Below are positions 18,435 through 28,398 of a stretch of DNA of 64,000 nucleotides, piece after piece. Every line of letters begins with the position of its first letter. Position 1 is the first letter of the stretch. The notes beneath the pieces are model-generated. The model did not search any database and was not told where the DNA came from. It worked only from the letters and a program-made list of their open reading frames with translations. Source of the stretch: Parabacteroides sp. PM6-13 (lineage in GTDB: Bacteria; Bacteroidota; Bacteroidia; Bacteroidales; Tannerellaceae); assembly GCF_029892605.1 (NCBI RefSeq), contig NZ_JARXWF010000006.1:205482-269481 (forward strand), written 5' to 3'. The position numbers and the translations under genes are program-made.

Positions 18435-21400
18435 TTAAAAACCAATATTTATTCCCACCGAGAATGATTTTGTTTTAGGATACCACCAAACAAAACTCAT
18501 CGGTTTTTCCGGGTCAAAGCCTTTGGGGAGATGACTCCAGGTATGGAGGTTATAGCCACTGAAATAAATGCGGCAGTTGGTCATATTTGCCTTGGCAATA
18601 AGCGCTTTCGGTAGTGAGTAACCGACTTCGATATTACGCAAAGAAAGGTAATCGCCATTGAAATGCCAGATCGTATTCTTTTGGTATTCACCGGAGCTGT
18701 CAATACTGTTAAAAGCATTGGTAGAAGGACGGGGATACTTAGCATTTATATTGCGCGGGTCATTCGGATCATCCGTGTAGTAACCCCATGCATTCACCAC
18801 TTCATGTGTTCCCATCTTTCCCCAGGAAGAGTAGGCCATATTCTCACGCCCCATAACCGAACGATTCAGATACGCTGTCAGTATCACGCGGGCATCGAAG
18901 CCAAGCCAGTTAAATCCTACATTCAAAGAAGGAGTAAGTTCCGGAATGATCGTGTACCCATGTGGAGTCATATCATTCGTATCAATCTTGCGGTCTCCGT
19001 CCAGGTCTCTAAACACAGCCGTTCCTAAGGGCTGCCCCTCGCCTGATGCCGAGTGGTAAGGATACTTATGCGGATTATCTAAGGCATCCTGGTGGCTACT
19101 GGCAATCAAATCAGGGTCACTCGCCCATTGGTCAAACAGGAAGAGGTTGTATCCTCCGACATTCCCATTGTAACTTCCGTCAGCCACAGCATAATCGAAA
19201 ATACGCTTTCCGGTCTTTTGCTGCCAGGGCATATTAGGTGCCAATTCATCCATTTCTACAATCTTGTTGGTATTCCAGGTAAGCATACCCTCTACGTGGT
19301 ATTTGAATTTCCCTATATTATTATGATGTCCCAAGGAAAGTTCAAACCCTTTGCTTTCTGCCTTACCGTAAGAGTCCTGCGGAGCGCTTACGCCAAACAT
19401 GGTAGGAACGGTAGAGCGGCTCACAAGAATATTAGAACGCCATTCTTTAAACGCATCGAAAGAGCCGTAGAGCTTTTTATCAAAGAAATCAAAGTCAATA
19501 CCCACATTCACCATATCGGATATTTCCCATTTATTATTCAGATTCCCTGCTTTTGATTCATAGGTTCCCTGCGTATACGACTGGCTCGTTCCAAAGTTAT
19601 ATCCCGATCCCTGAGCGAATGTTCCCTGGTAAGGGTATCTTCCGGCTCCGGTAGTCGATTGTCCGGCACGGCCATAAGAAGCACGTAGTTTCAAGAGCGT
19701 GATATATCTGTTTTTCAACCAAGACTCTTCAGAGGCCACCCATCCGATAGATCCACCGGGAAACAAAGCGAAGCGTTCGCCCGGCGCATAATTATCACTT
19801 CCCATGTAAGAAACATTTCCGGAAAGGATATATCGATGATCATAAACGTAGGTCGCGGTTCCGTTGAAAGAGAGATTCCGGTTGGATGACGATTGTCCCC
19901 GAACAACATTCTGGTAGGTACGAACAAAAGTCCGTGCGCTTACGGCATGTTTACCAAATGTGTTATTATAGCTCAATCCTCCGTTCATATTAATATTGTA
20001 ATAATAATCACGCGGAGTTGACGTAGGATTAGTCAAAGCGGAATAGGTGCGTCGACGGGTATACTTATATTCAGAGATATCCGAAACATCATCCATCAGA
20101 TTATAATAGAAAGCGTTCACATTAGATGTTTGAACCGACTGGAATGTCTCGTATGTGTCAAAGCTAAATGTAACATTGGCTTTCAAACCCGGGATAAGAG
20201 CTCCCAGATCACCCGTTGCCGTCAAGGTAGAATACAAGTTACGACGGCGGTTCTTATCCATACCCGATGCTGCCAGCATCACTCCGGCATTATTGGCATC
20301 CGTATCGACAAACAATTCTCCATTCGGACAATAGATAGGCTTCATAGGGTTTGCTTCAACAGCACCAAAGGTTACCAACCCGAACACCCCTTCGCGAGGT
20401 TGTGAAATATTATCGATACGTCCCCCTAAGTCTAACGAGACATTCAGGTATTTATTCACATCAATATCGATATTCGAACGAAGGTTATAACGATTCAATA
20501 TATGCTGAGTCGTGAAGTCTTCATTGTAATTCGTCCATTTGTCATTCCACATACCCTCTTGGCGGAGATAGGTGAACGAAACAAAATAACGCGCTTTGTC
20601 ATTTCCCCCACTGATATTGAAATTTGTTTTCATCTGTGGCGCGGCATCCCGGTAGAGTTCCTTGAACCAATTGGTGTTAAAGTATTTATACTTATTCATT
20701 CCTTCCAATTCTTCTCCGGCACTTACTCTCCGGTAATATTCGATTTCTTCATCTGAAAAGATCGGATCCATACCATCCAGATAAGCAATCTGGTTACGGG
20801 TCAAAGCCATATTGTACGAATTCTGATTCTCAACCATACCGGTTAACGTCTGATAACCAAACTCCTGCGACAGGTTTATCTTGGTTTTCCCGGCTTGTCC
20901 GCGTTTGGTTGTAACAATAATCGCTCCGTTTGCTCCTCGCATACCATAAATAGCAGTCGCGGCAGCGTCTTTGAGAACCGATATTGTTTCAATCGGATAG
21001 GCATCCAGGAAGGAGAGGTCACGCTCCACATCATCAACAATAACCAACACCGAACGAGCTCCTCTGTTCATGGTTCGAATACCACGAATAAAGGTGGCTG
21101 TTTCACTCCATCCGGGCTCACTGGCCGATTCATACGCTTGTACCCCTGTAACAGTCGATGTAAAGGCATTTTGCAACACAGTGATCGGATGCTTTTCCAA
21201 CTCTTCACCTGTTACGGTAGACATCGATTCGGTGGTAAGCTTCTTCTGCTTCCGCCCAAAAGGCACGGCTATTGTATGGGCATATTCATCAAGATCCTCG
21301 CGCAGAGTGATTTTATACCCAACAGTAAACTCCGGTTTCACCGTCTCTGTAAAATAGCCAACGGCTGTTACTATAATCTCATCACTCGCTTTTACACGGG

Positions 21401-21626
21401 GTAATTTGAAGTTTCCGTTTTCATCAGTCAGCTCTATATGGCTGGATTCCGCAATATTAACGATAGCTCCGGGGACTGGATTACCTTCCGGATCAACAAT
21501 TCGTCCCTCTAACGTTCTTACTTCCTGGGCATTTGCCATAAAAGCAAACAACATCAAGATAGTGACAAGCAGGCATTTCTCTAACCCCGCCCATCTATTT
21601 TTTTGTTTTGTAGTACACATGTTCAT
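18435..21626 (-). CDS. SusC-like TonB-dependent transporter (pair 2)
   Basis: The 1063-residue outer-membrane transporter would import oligosaccharides with the adjacent SusD, powered by TonB. It has a signal peptide ending near MANAQ, a carboxypeptidase-like domain (LEGRIVDPEGNPVPGAIVNI), a plug domain with SVLKDAAATAIYGMRGANGA, and a barrel ending SFSVGINIGF. A calcium-site-like DLDGDRKIDTND occurs in the barrel. The segment before the plug reads IAVPFGRKQKK instead of the usual VVVVGYG, so the TonB-box region differs from the other two SusC proteins here. The two tandem pairs probably handle different fragments of one glycan. Confidence 0.94.
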   Translation of the reverse strand: MNMCTTKQKNRWAGLEKCLLVTILMLFAFMANAQEVRTLEGRIVDPEGNPVPGAIVNIAESSHIELTDENGNFKLPRVKASDEIIVTAVGYFTETVKPEFTVGYKITLREDLDEYAHTIAVPFGRKQKKLTTESMSTVTGEELEKHPITVLQNAFTSTVTGVQAYESASEPGWSETATFIRGIRTMNRGARSVLVIVDDVERDLSFLDAYPIETISVLKDAAATAIYGMRGANGAIIVTTKRGQAGKTKINLSQEFGYQTLTGMVENQNSYNMALTRNQIAYLDGMDPIFSDEEIEYYRRVSAGEELEGMNKYKYFNTNWFKELYRDAAPQMKTNFNISGGNDKARYFVSFTYLRQEGMWNDKWTNYNEDFTTQHILNRYNLRSNIDIDVNKYLNVSLDLGGRIDNISQPREGVFGLVTFGAVEANPMKPIYCPNGELFVDTDANNAGVMLAASGMDKNRRRNLYSTLTATGDLGALIPGLKANVTFSFDTYETFQSVQTSNVNAFYYNLMDDVSDISEYKYTRRRTYSALTNPTSTPRDYYYNINMNGGLSYNNTFGKHAVSARTFVRTYQNVVRGQSSSNRNLSFNGTATYVYDHRYILSGNVSYMGSDNYAPGERFALFPGGSIGWVASEESWLKNRYITLLKLRASYGRAGQSTTGAGRYPYQGTFAQGSGYNFGTSQSYTQGTYESKAGNLNNKWEISDMVNVGIDFDFFDKKLYGSFDAFKEWRSNILVSRSTVPTMFGVSAPQDSYGKAESKGFELSLGHHNNIGKFKYHVEGMLTWNTNKIVEMDELAPNMPWQQKTGKRIFDYAVADGSYNGNVGGYNLFLFDQWASDPDLIASSHQDALDNPHKYPYHSASGEGQPLGTAVFRDLDGDRKIDTNDMTPHGYTIIPELTPSLNVGFNWLGFDARVILTAYLNRSVMGRENMAYSSWGKMGTHEVVNAWGYYTDDPNDPRNINAKYPRPSTNAFNSIDSSGEYQKNTIWHFNGDYLSLRNIEVGYSLPKALIAKANMTNCRIYFSGYNLHTWSHLPKGFDPEKPMSFVWWYPKTKSFSVGINIGF

Positions 21627-21635
21627 AGACTTAAA

Positions 21636-23411
21636 TTACCAACCAGGATTGTTTTCAATATTTGTTTTCCATTCTTCTGCTTCCGGAATCGGATAGAGAT
21701 ACATTTTAGAGTCAAACACCCGCTCCTGAGCTACTTTACGTGTCATCTTGATCACACCGCCTTCATTGGTCACATCTACACCGTAAACGGGGCGTGCCAA
21801 GGCTTTTTCTGCCACATTCCAACGACGCACATCCCATCCTCTATGCTCTTCATATGCCAATTCCACTGTGCGTTCCTTACGGATAAAATTCCGTCTGTCC
21901 TCTAATGTTTGCAGGTCTTTGCGTTCAAGCAATTTGGCAGTTAATCCCGCCCGGTCACGAATGGGTTGCAATATATTCAGTACTTCTGCACGACTGCCAC
22001 CCGCTTCATTCAGTGCTTCCGCATAATTCAGCAGGATTTCGGCATAACGCATAATGATCCAGTTGCGGAAATTCGAACCAGAATGATTCGCACTAAGAAT
22101 GTTTTCGGGGATATATTTGCGCATATAGTAACCGGTAGGAGTCGCATTGGTATTACCCAACGGATTGTCACGCTGCCCTCTGATCACATTAATAACGCCA
22201 TTCCCCCAGCTTACACCCTGGTACAGCACTGTCGCCTGCAGGCGAGCATCCCTGTTTGCCAGGAAATTGGCTTCGTTATAACCACTCTCCGGGTTGATTT
22301 TCGGCATCAATCCTTCATTATAAACCGGCGCACCCGTTTCATCATAAGAGGCAAAAGGCGACTCTCCGTTAGCCATATCATACATATCGACTAAATTCTG
22401 CGTAGGACAATTACCGCCCATGCCTCCTTCACCTACCGGTGTGTCATCACTAATGGCCGACCATCCGACTGCAACCTGGTTGCGCCAGAATATGGTTTCG
22501 CGATTTTTTCCACTATGCGCATTTCTGAGAATAGCTGCTGTATAATTGGCTACCGGGTCACTTTCCGGCTGGAACAGGGCGTATAATCCACCATAGGTAT
22601 CGATAAAACCTTTGGATGCCTCAACGGCTTCCGCCCATGTGATACCCGATTCTGCTCTGAATCGATCACTTGCCATATACAACATGATGCGTGAATAAAG
22701 CGCTCTGGCGATCGGTTTTGTGATGCGTCCGGCATTTCTTTTCTGCTCCGACTCATCGGCTATATAATTCATCAAGCCGCTCTCACAGTCTTTCAGTTCA
22801 CTTAGAATAAAGTCAACCACATATTCTTTGATAGAAGGACGTGTGGTATATCCTGTCAACAAATCACCATCGGGATCCAACACCTCCGTAACGATAGGCA
22901 GAGGGCCATACCGCAGGAACATTTCCCAATAGAACCAAGCGCGCAGAAAACGGGCTTCCGATTTGTAGTTCAGCTTATCCGTCTCATATTTTTCATCACT
23001 CTCATCGGCCGGTTTGGGCACTTCGTCGATCTTGGTCAACGTAAAGTTGCACTTACGAATACCTCTGTAGTAATGTTCCCACGTCCCAGTCAACTCATTA
23101 GAGGCAGCCCCATTGTAATAATTACCAATATTAAAGCTGACGCGCGTACCACCATAAGAGAAGCTGGTGACGGAAAGATCCGTTGCCGCATCAAGCCATG
23201 AGCCATTAATACGTCCGGCTCCATGCCGAAGGAAGTTATAGGTATCGAAATGAAATTGCCGCGTTGTTGTCCAATCGCTGAAAACAATCTCTTCCGTCAA
23301 TTCATTACTCGGTTGTTTGTCCAGAAAGTCACCAAACATATCCTCACAGGAGGTCAGTGTCATCCCCAACAGAAGTAAGGTGAATAATGGATATAAAATA
23401 TTTTTTTTCAT
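21636..23411 (-). CDS. SusD-like outer-membrane lipoprotein (pair 1)
   Basis: The 591-residue protein starts MKKNILYPLFTLLLLG with a lipobox LTSC followed by EDMFGDF. SusD hallmarks are KSEARFLRAWFYWEMFLRYG, IIMRYAEILLNYAEALNEAG and IRKERTVELAYEEHRGWDVRRW. I set the start at ATG 23411; the frame opens 12 codons earlier but that part overlaps the end of the SusC gene and precedes the signal peptide. It is cotranscribed between SusC of pair 1 and SusC of pair 2, with gaps of 9-13 bases. Confidence 0.94.
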   Translation of the reverse strand: MKKNILYPLFTLLLLGMTLTSCEDMFGDFLDKQPSNELTEEIVFSDWTTTRQFHFDTYNFLRHGAGRINGSWLDAATDLSVTSFSYGGTRVSFNIGNYYNGAASNELTGTWEHYYRGIRKCNFTLTKIDEVPKPADESDEKYETDKLNYKSEARFLRAWFYWEMFLRYGPLPIVTEVLDPDGDLLTGYTTRPSIKEYVVDFILSELKDCESGLMNYIADESEQKRNAGRITKPIARALYSRIMLYMASDRFRAESGITWAEAVEASKGFIDTYGGLYALFQPESDPVANYTAAILRNAHSGKNRETIFWRNQVAVGWSAISDDTPVGEGGMGGNCPTQNLVDMYDMANGESPFASYDETGAPVYNEGLMPKINPESGYNEANFLANRDARLQATVLYQGVSWGNGVINVIRGQRDNPLGNTNATPTGYYMRKYIPENILSANHSGSNFRNWIIMRYAEILLNYAEALNEAGGSRAEVLNILQPIRDRAGLTAKLLERKDLQTLEDRRNFIRKERTVELAYEEHRGWDVRRWNVAEKALARPVYGVDVTNEGGVIKMTRKVAQERVFDSKMYLYPIPEAEEWKTNIENNPGW

Positions 23412-23424
23412 GATTCGTCTCGTA

Positions 23425-26400
23425 TTAGAATTTAATATTAGCTCCAAAGTTTATGGTTTTCATAATCGGATATTTATGAGAGCCATTGCTTTCAGGATCG
23501 ACCAAACCATCGAGTTTATCCCATGTGATCAGGTTGTTTCCATTAATATAGATACGACAGTCACTCATTCCTACTACCCGAATCCAATGCTCAGGCAACG
23601 TATAACTCAGCTCGATATTCTTCAATCGGAAGAAGGCACCGTTTTTCAGGAAAAAAGAGTTGAGTCGTTGATTATGATCGCCATTCGATCCATAATGCAA
23701 CAAAGGATACTTGGCCGACTTCAAATTCTCTGCTTCACTTAATGCCGGATCCCATCGGTCTAAATGATGTTCTTTTACTTTCCCGCCATCGAAGAAGGCA
23801 AATTGGGCAAATGAATCATAATAGCGCGACACCTTGTCTACCCCCTGGAACATCATACTCAATCCGATACCTTTGTAATCAAGTCCTAAAGAAAGGGAGT
23901 AGGTATTTTCCGGTATATTGCTATATCCAATGAAGGTAATGTCTCTATCATCAATAAAGCCATCCTTATTCATATCCCGGTATTTCAGGTCTCCTACCCT
24001 GACGTTTCCGAATGTGGATTTTGGGAAATCAGGATTTGCCAGGTCTTCAGAAGTCACATAGCCTTCGCTCACCAGTCCGAAGTATTGCGAAATAGGCTGA
24101 CCTTCCGATTTGCGGTAAGCTGTTTTAGAAGCAGGCTCATCCATTTCCAGAATCTCATTGCGGGCATGAGTGAAGTTAAAACCGACATTATAGCTCAAAT
24201 CCTTGCTAATACGATTGTTATGCTTTAAGGATATTTCATAACCTGCGTTCTTCGTTTTACCTAAGTTTCCGGCAGCCATATTCACACCAACCCATTGTGG
24301 GCGGGTCAGGTAAGGCGTCAGGATATCATTTCGCTTTTCGTAAAACAGATCAAGATTCCCATCCAACAGACCGCCCCAGAGACCGAATTCAAGCCCTAAG
24401 TTATACTTGTGCGCTCTTTCCCAGGTCACATAATAATTGGGATACTGGCTTTCATATATACCCGTCGTGCCGGTTTCTCCGAAATAATAGGCATTACCAA
24501 GCTGGCTCCATACCTCTTGGTAGAGGAACCGTTGTTTTGCTCCGTTCACCTTATAGACGTCATTCCCTACCTGTCCATAAGAGGCACGGATTTTCAGGTT
24601 ATCAAGCCATTCATTCGTTTTCTCCATGAATTTCTCATTGTTGATTCTCCAACCAATAGAGAAAGAGGGGAAGAAACCGAAACGACGGCCGCGCATAAAG
24701 TTTTCCGAACCGTTATATCCGAAGTTTACCTCCGCCAGATAGCGATCATCATATCCGTATGTAACACGCCCAACCAAGCCCTGGTAACGTTCGGCCAGAT
24801 TGGCCTGATAACGATAGTCGTTCTGATTGTAAAGCAACATACCGGTCACATCGTGAACATCAAACTTGCGGGCATAATTCAATTGGGCTTCCATATACAA
24901 CTTATACACGGTTGTTTGAGAATGCCCCGCATAGCCTAACTCCGTATCGGTATTAAACTTATTGTATGCGTCAATCGATTGGTAATTATCGCGGTCATTT
25001 AGTTCATAGGTAGCAAAATCAGCCGTAAATCTCCGGTTATAGTAAGCATCATAGTCAAAGGCAAGCATTGCTTTGGCTTTCAAGCCTGGCGTGAGCCAAT
25101 CCATCTTATAATCGAAAATAAAGTTGGTTTCGTTAATGGTATTGGTAGCCCGGTAAAAACCACCCTTTGCCAGGCGTCCGACAATATTATTCTGGTATTG
25201 TGAACTTCCGCCATACAATGTTTTCTGGTCTTCGCCTTCGCCTACGGTATAGGAAACCGGGAACAACCAACCCGGCGTACGGGTCAATTCATAGAACACA
25301 TCACCATCGCTGGCATTCGGCCCCCGTTTTTCTTCAAAACGTGTGCCGAAGTTGATCGAAAGTGTCAGATCGTTTGTCAACAATAAGTCCATATTGGCAC
25401 GGAAAGCGTAACGGCGGTAACTGGCATTCGACTTATTGCCATAAGGATCGGTACTGAAGTTCTTATACAACCCGTCCTGTCCGTAGTATTCGGCAGAGGC
25501 GAAATATCGCATACGCTTGGTACCTCCCTGGATGTTCACATTATAGCGTTGTGCCGGAGCCGATCCGCGTAATACATAATCATACCAGTCTACATCGGGA
25601 TACAGCAATGACTCCAACCCTGAGAGTTGTCCGGCAGAGGCTTTTCTGTACATCTCCAGATCATTGGCTGAATACTGGGAAGGCATTCCATCGTTGCCCA
25701 ACGCCTCTTCAAGCAATACCAACGAGTTGTAGGAATCTAAGTATTTGGGATTGCGTGTGGGCGATTGCATCTGCCAGTTGGCCGTCAGGCTGACGATCGG
25801 TTTCTGCTCTTTCCCGCGTTTGGTCGTGATCAGCATCACCCCATTAGCACCCCTCACCCCATAAACGGCTGTCGCCGAGGCGTCTTTCAATACAGATATG
25901 GTTTCAATATCATCCGGAGCAATCTGGGAATACTGCCGCTCTACCCCGTCGACAAGGATCAAAGGCTGGTTATCACCGGCAAACGAAGCGCGTCCACGAA
26001 TAAATATCTGCACATCGTCATCGCCCGGCGCACCGGAAGCCTGCGAGGTGATCACACCGGGTATCTTACCGGCAATGGCCTGTGAGATATTGGCCGCCGG
26101 TGATTTCAGTAATTCTTTGGAACTTACTTGTGAGATAGCACCTACCACACTTTCTTTCTTCTGTGAACCATAACCGACAACAACTACCTCTTCCAGCAAT
26201 TGCGAGTCTTCTTGCAATTCGATATGAAGAAAGTCTTTGCCTCTGGTTTCTATTTCCTGCGCTTTATAGCCCACATAGCTGATCTCCAGTATGGCATTCT
26301 CATTCACTGAAATCGAAAACTCTCCATTATAATCCGTCACCGTACCGTTCTGAGTTCCTTTCTCCCGTATACTGGCTCCGATAACTTCTACACCTGCATT

Positions 26401-26532
26401 ATCCGCAATGCGTCCTTTTATCTGCTTGGTCTGTGCAAAAGTGAATTGTGCAGATAAAATAAAGCATCCGATCAGAAATAACCGGAGAAATATCTTCTCC
26501 AGCCTTCTTAGATTAAATCTGTGATTTTCCAT
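23425..26532 (-). CDS. SusC-like TonB-dependent transporter (pair 1)
   Basis: The 1035-residue transporter has a signal region ending near FTFAQ, a carboxypeptidase-like domain (IKGRIADNAGVEVIGASI), the TonB-box-like EEVVVVGYGSQKK, a plug with SVLKDASATAVYGVRGANGV, and a barrel ending KTINFGANIKF. DMNKDGFIDDRD resembles a calcium-binding loop common in SusC barrels. It follows the LamG lipoprotein gene by 22 bases and would form the import channel with the next SusD. Confidence 0.95.
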   Translation of the reverse strand: MENHRFNLRRLEKIFLRLFLIGCFILSAQFTFAQTKQIKGRIADNAGVEVIGASIREKGTQNGTVTDYNGEFSISVNENAILEISYVGYKAQEIETRGKDFLHIELQEDSQLLEEVVVVGYGSQKKESVVGAISQVSSKELLKSPAANISQAIAGKIPGVITSQASGAPGDDDVQIFIRGRASFAGDNQPLILVDGVERQYSQIAPDDIETISVLKDASATAVYGVRGANGVMLITTKRGKEQKPIVSLTANWQMQSPTRNPKYLDSYNSLVLLEEALGNDGMPSQYSANDLEMYRKASAGQLSGLESLLYPDVDWYDYVLRGSAPAQRYNVNIQGGTKRMRYFASAEYYGQDGLYKNFSTDPYGNKSNASYRRYAFRANMDLLLTNDLTLSINFGTRFEEKRGPNASDGDVFYELTRTPGWLFPVSYTVGEGEDQKTLYGGSSQYQNNIVGRLAKGGFYRATNTINETNFIFDYKMDWLTPGLKAKAMLAFDYDAYYNRRFTADFATYELNDRDNYQSIDAYNKFNTDTELGYAGHSQTTVYKLYMEAQLNYARKFDVHDVTGMLLYNQNDYRYQANLAERYQGLVGRVTYGYDDRYLAEVNFGYNGSENFMRGRRFGFFPSFSIGWRINNEKFMEKTNEWLDNLKIRASYGQVGNDVYKVNGAKQRFLYQEVWSQLGNAYYFGETGTTGIYESQYPNYYVTWERAHKYNLGLEFGLWGGLLDGNLDLFYEKRNDILTPYLTRPQWVGVNMAAGNLGKTKNAGYEISLKHNNRISKDLSYNVGFNFTHARNEILEMDEPASKTAYRKSEGQPISQYFGLVSEGYVTSEDLANPDFPKSTFGNVRVGDLKYRDMNKDGFIDDRDITFIGYSNIPENTYSLSLGLDYKGIGLSMMFQGVDKVSRYYDSFAQFAFFDGGKVKEHHLDRWDPALSEAENLKSAKYPLLHYGSNGDHNQRLNSFFLKNGAFFRLKNIELSYTLPEHWIRVVGMSDCRIYINGNNLITWDKLDGLVDPESNGSHKYPIMKTINFGANIKF

Positions 26533-26554
26533 TTATATAAGCTTTATGGTAGAT

Positions 26555-28000
26555 TTATTTATTTTTTATAATACTGGATATCTGATTTGGAGTCAACTCG
26601 AAATCATAAATAGCAAGATCGTCAAACATAAATCCGGGATCCGGGTCACCCCATGTCCAAGCCTGGTTTCCTCCCAAACAGATATAGGTATAGGCAGATC
26701 CGTGTTCAAACAGTCCGGCGAAGCTCTGTCCTTCCGCATTGCCGTTGATCTCCCATTCGTTGATCAATACTCCGTCGAAATACACCTTAGCTGATTTTTC
26801 AGTCATCGTAGCTATATAATGGTGCCATTTCTTGTCGGCCAGCCAATCGGTTGCATTATGTAAAACCTTATTTGCGCCGGCTACATTCTGGGCATCCGTG
26901 AAGTCACACCATCCATTGTTGTTGATCATCAATACGCCCCGGTATTGCAAAGCAAACATCGGTGCTCCGTTTCCACCTTCCGGCGCTTTGTTATAGGCTG
27001 TCAATAGCGGCGACCACATATAAACAGGGGAATCACCCGCCTCTTTTGCATTCACCCACATACTGATCGACATTTCTTTGGTTTCAGTCGAGTGAGATAA
27101 TACACCCGATGGCAACAAGAGATAATTCTGGCGCATGCCTCCTGTTACATTTTTAAATACCTGTCCGAATCCGGGATCATCCACCGTGACGAGGCTACCA
27201 CCTCCGATAATCGTAGCCGTACCCAGATCATCAAACGTATTCATGTAGACAGGCGGTCTGCTTACCGGCGGTTTCACAACCGGCACGTTTATCTCTTTCG
27301 CGGTCACTTTATTGCGGTAAACCTTTAAGTCTTTCAATTTGATTGCTTCAGGAGGGGTACTACTGTCATACCCCAGGTAAAGATGAGTAGACGACATCAT
27401 AAAGTCTTTTACATTGACGAAATCGAAGTCGGTCGATACATAGTCGGTCGCCTCCTTGCCATCAACATAGATTGTATACCCATCGACATGGACAATCACC
27501 GCCAGGTAATGCCATTCGTCCGGCGTCAACAACGCCGAAATACCCGGATCAGAAGAGAAGTTTCCGGCAGCGGATTGAAAAGCAATACTTCCGTTGCCTT
27601 TAATGGACAAAGCGGACTGATTGTCTTCGCCTGTCAAGGAGATCAAAGTGCCCTTTTCATTCTCCCGACCTACATTCAACCAAAAGGTAAAAGAACCTCC
27701 CAATTGAAGATTCGCATTGAGAAGAGGACTGGCCAAACGCATATATCCTCCTTCCAAACTTAATACATTGGTAAGATAATCATCGTAAACGATTTCCGGA
27801 ACATTCCCTTCGGGATAAGCAAACAGCTCAGCGTCAACATCCTCCAACGTGTCAAATGCATGATTGCTTAATAGTTGCAGTTTGGGATAGACTTGATTCC
27901 CGGAAGGGGGATCCCATTCTCCCCACTTATGGCATGAGGAGAGAAAGAAAACTGTCATTACCGTTGTCAATACAAACAACGGCCACCTTCTTGTCTTCAT
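26555..28000 (-). CDS. surface lipoprotein with two LamG/concanavalin-like domains
   Basis: The 481-residue protein has a lipoprotein signal (lipobox FLSSC followed by HKWGEWD) and two laminin-G/concanavalin-like lectin folds. The first spans about 65-230 (GGSFTFWLNVGRENEKGTL, PDEWHYLAVIVHVDGYTIYV) and the second about 250-470 (KEMSISMWVNAKEAGD, KKWHHYIATMTEKSAKVYFD). No catalytic motif is recognisable. As first gene of the operon, ahead of SusC, it is unusually placed for a surface glycan-binding protein, which more often follows SusD. Glycan binding is inferred from fold and context. Confidence 0.82.
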   Translation of the reverse strand: MKTRRWPLFVLTTVMTVFFLSSCHKWGEWDPPSGNQVYPKLQLLSNHAFDTLEDVDAELFAYPEGNVPEIVYDDYLTNVLSLEGGYMRLASPLLNANLQLGGSFTFWLNVGRENEKGTLISLTGEDNQSALSIKGNGSIAFQSAAGNFSSDPGISALLTPDEWHYLAVIVHVDGYTIYVDGKEATDYVSTDFDFVNVKDFMMSSTHLYLGYDSSTPPEAIKLKDLKVYRNKVTAKEINVPVVKPPVSRPPVYMNTFDDLGTATIIGGGSLVTVDDPGFGQVFKNVTGGMRQNYLLLPSGVLSHSTETKEMSISMWVNAKEAGDSPVYMWSPLLTAYNKAPEGGNGAPMFALQYRGVLMINNNGWCDFTDAQNVAGANKVLHNATDWLADKKWHHYIATMTEKSAKVYFDGVLINEWEINGNAEGQSFAGLFEHGSAYTYICLGGNQAWTWGDPDPGFMFDDLAIYDFELTPNQISSIIKNK

Positions 28001-28052
28001 AATAATACTTTGTTTTAGGTTATTGAAAAAAATAAATGTAATTTATACACTG

Positions 28053-28111
28053 CAAACATACGAGGTCGCTTTTCAAAGGAGGAGGATTATTGTATTTACA
28101 AAGAGGATAAT
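28053..28111 (-). promoter_or_regulatory. promoter and HTCS1-type operator of the SusC/SusD operon
   Basis: Read on the minus strand, ATTATCCTC (28111-28103) and ATAATCCTCC (28090-28081) form a direct repeat 21 bp apart. After exactly 20 more bases comes a perfect -7 box, TATGTTTG (28060-28053). No -33 box is present, as expected where an activator replaces it. The same layout, with the same 20-nt gap, precedes the GH51 operon at 32831-32888. Confidence 0.7.
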
Positions 28112-28272
28112 CGAGCAATTTCCCATTTTAGCTTATTCGAATCACAAATCAACATCTACTCACTAAACGCTTCGGAAAGGCCTCCTCCCCTACCACATTT
28201 CCCCAATTGCTTCTGATCCTTCGGGAAGCGAATGTTATTTGCTCTGCGCCTACGGCTAAGCGATCTCCGATT

Positions 28273-28398
28273 GTTAAAATGAAAGATTTTAAGCAAAACG
28301 ACGTTTTTAATTACAATCCGGTATGTTAAAAAGTGTTTCCCCCGGGAGTTTGTCAAAAAAGTCCCGCCTTTTTGCGCGCAAAGTCCCGCAAAAATTAC
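28273..28398 (-). repeat. 126-bp shared intergenic element, copy A
   Basis: Read on the minus strand, this block aligns with 55138-55263 on the plus strand over its whole length with two compensating 1-nt gaps; the central 80 bases are about 79% identical by hand count. It contains three half-sites: CCGGGAGTTT at 28342-28351, AAAGTCCCGC at 28358-28367 and AAAGTCCCGC at 28380-28389. The direct pair is 22 bp apart and the inverted copy is 6 bp away, exactly as in copy B. TTACAAATCGTAAG (28395-28408) overlaps one end and also recurs near copy B. Confidence 0.75.
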
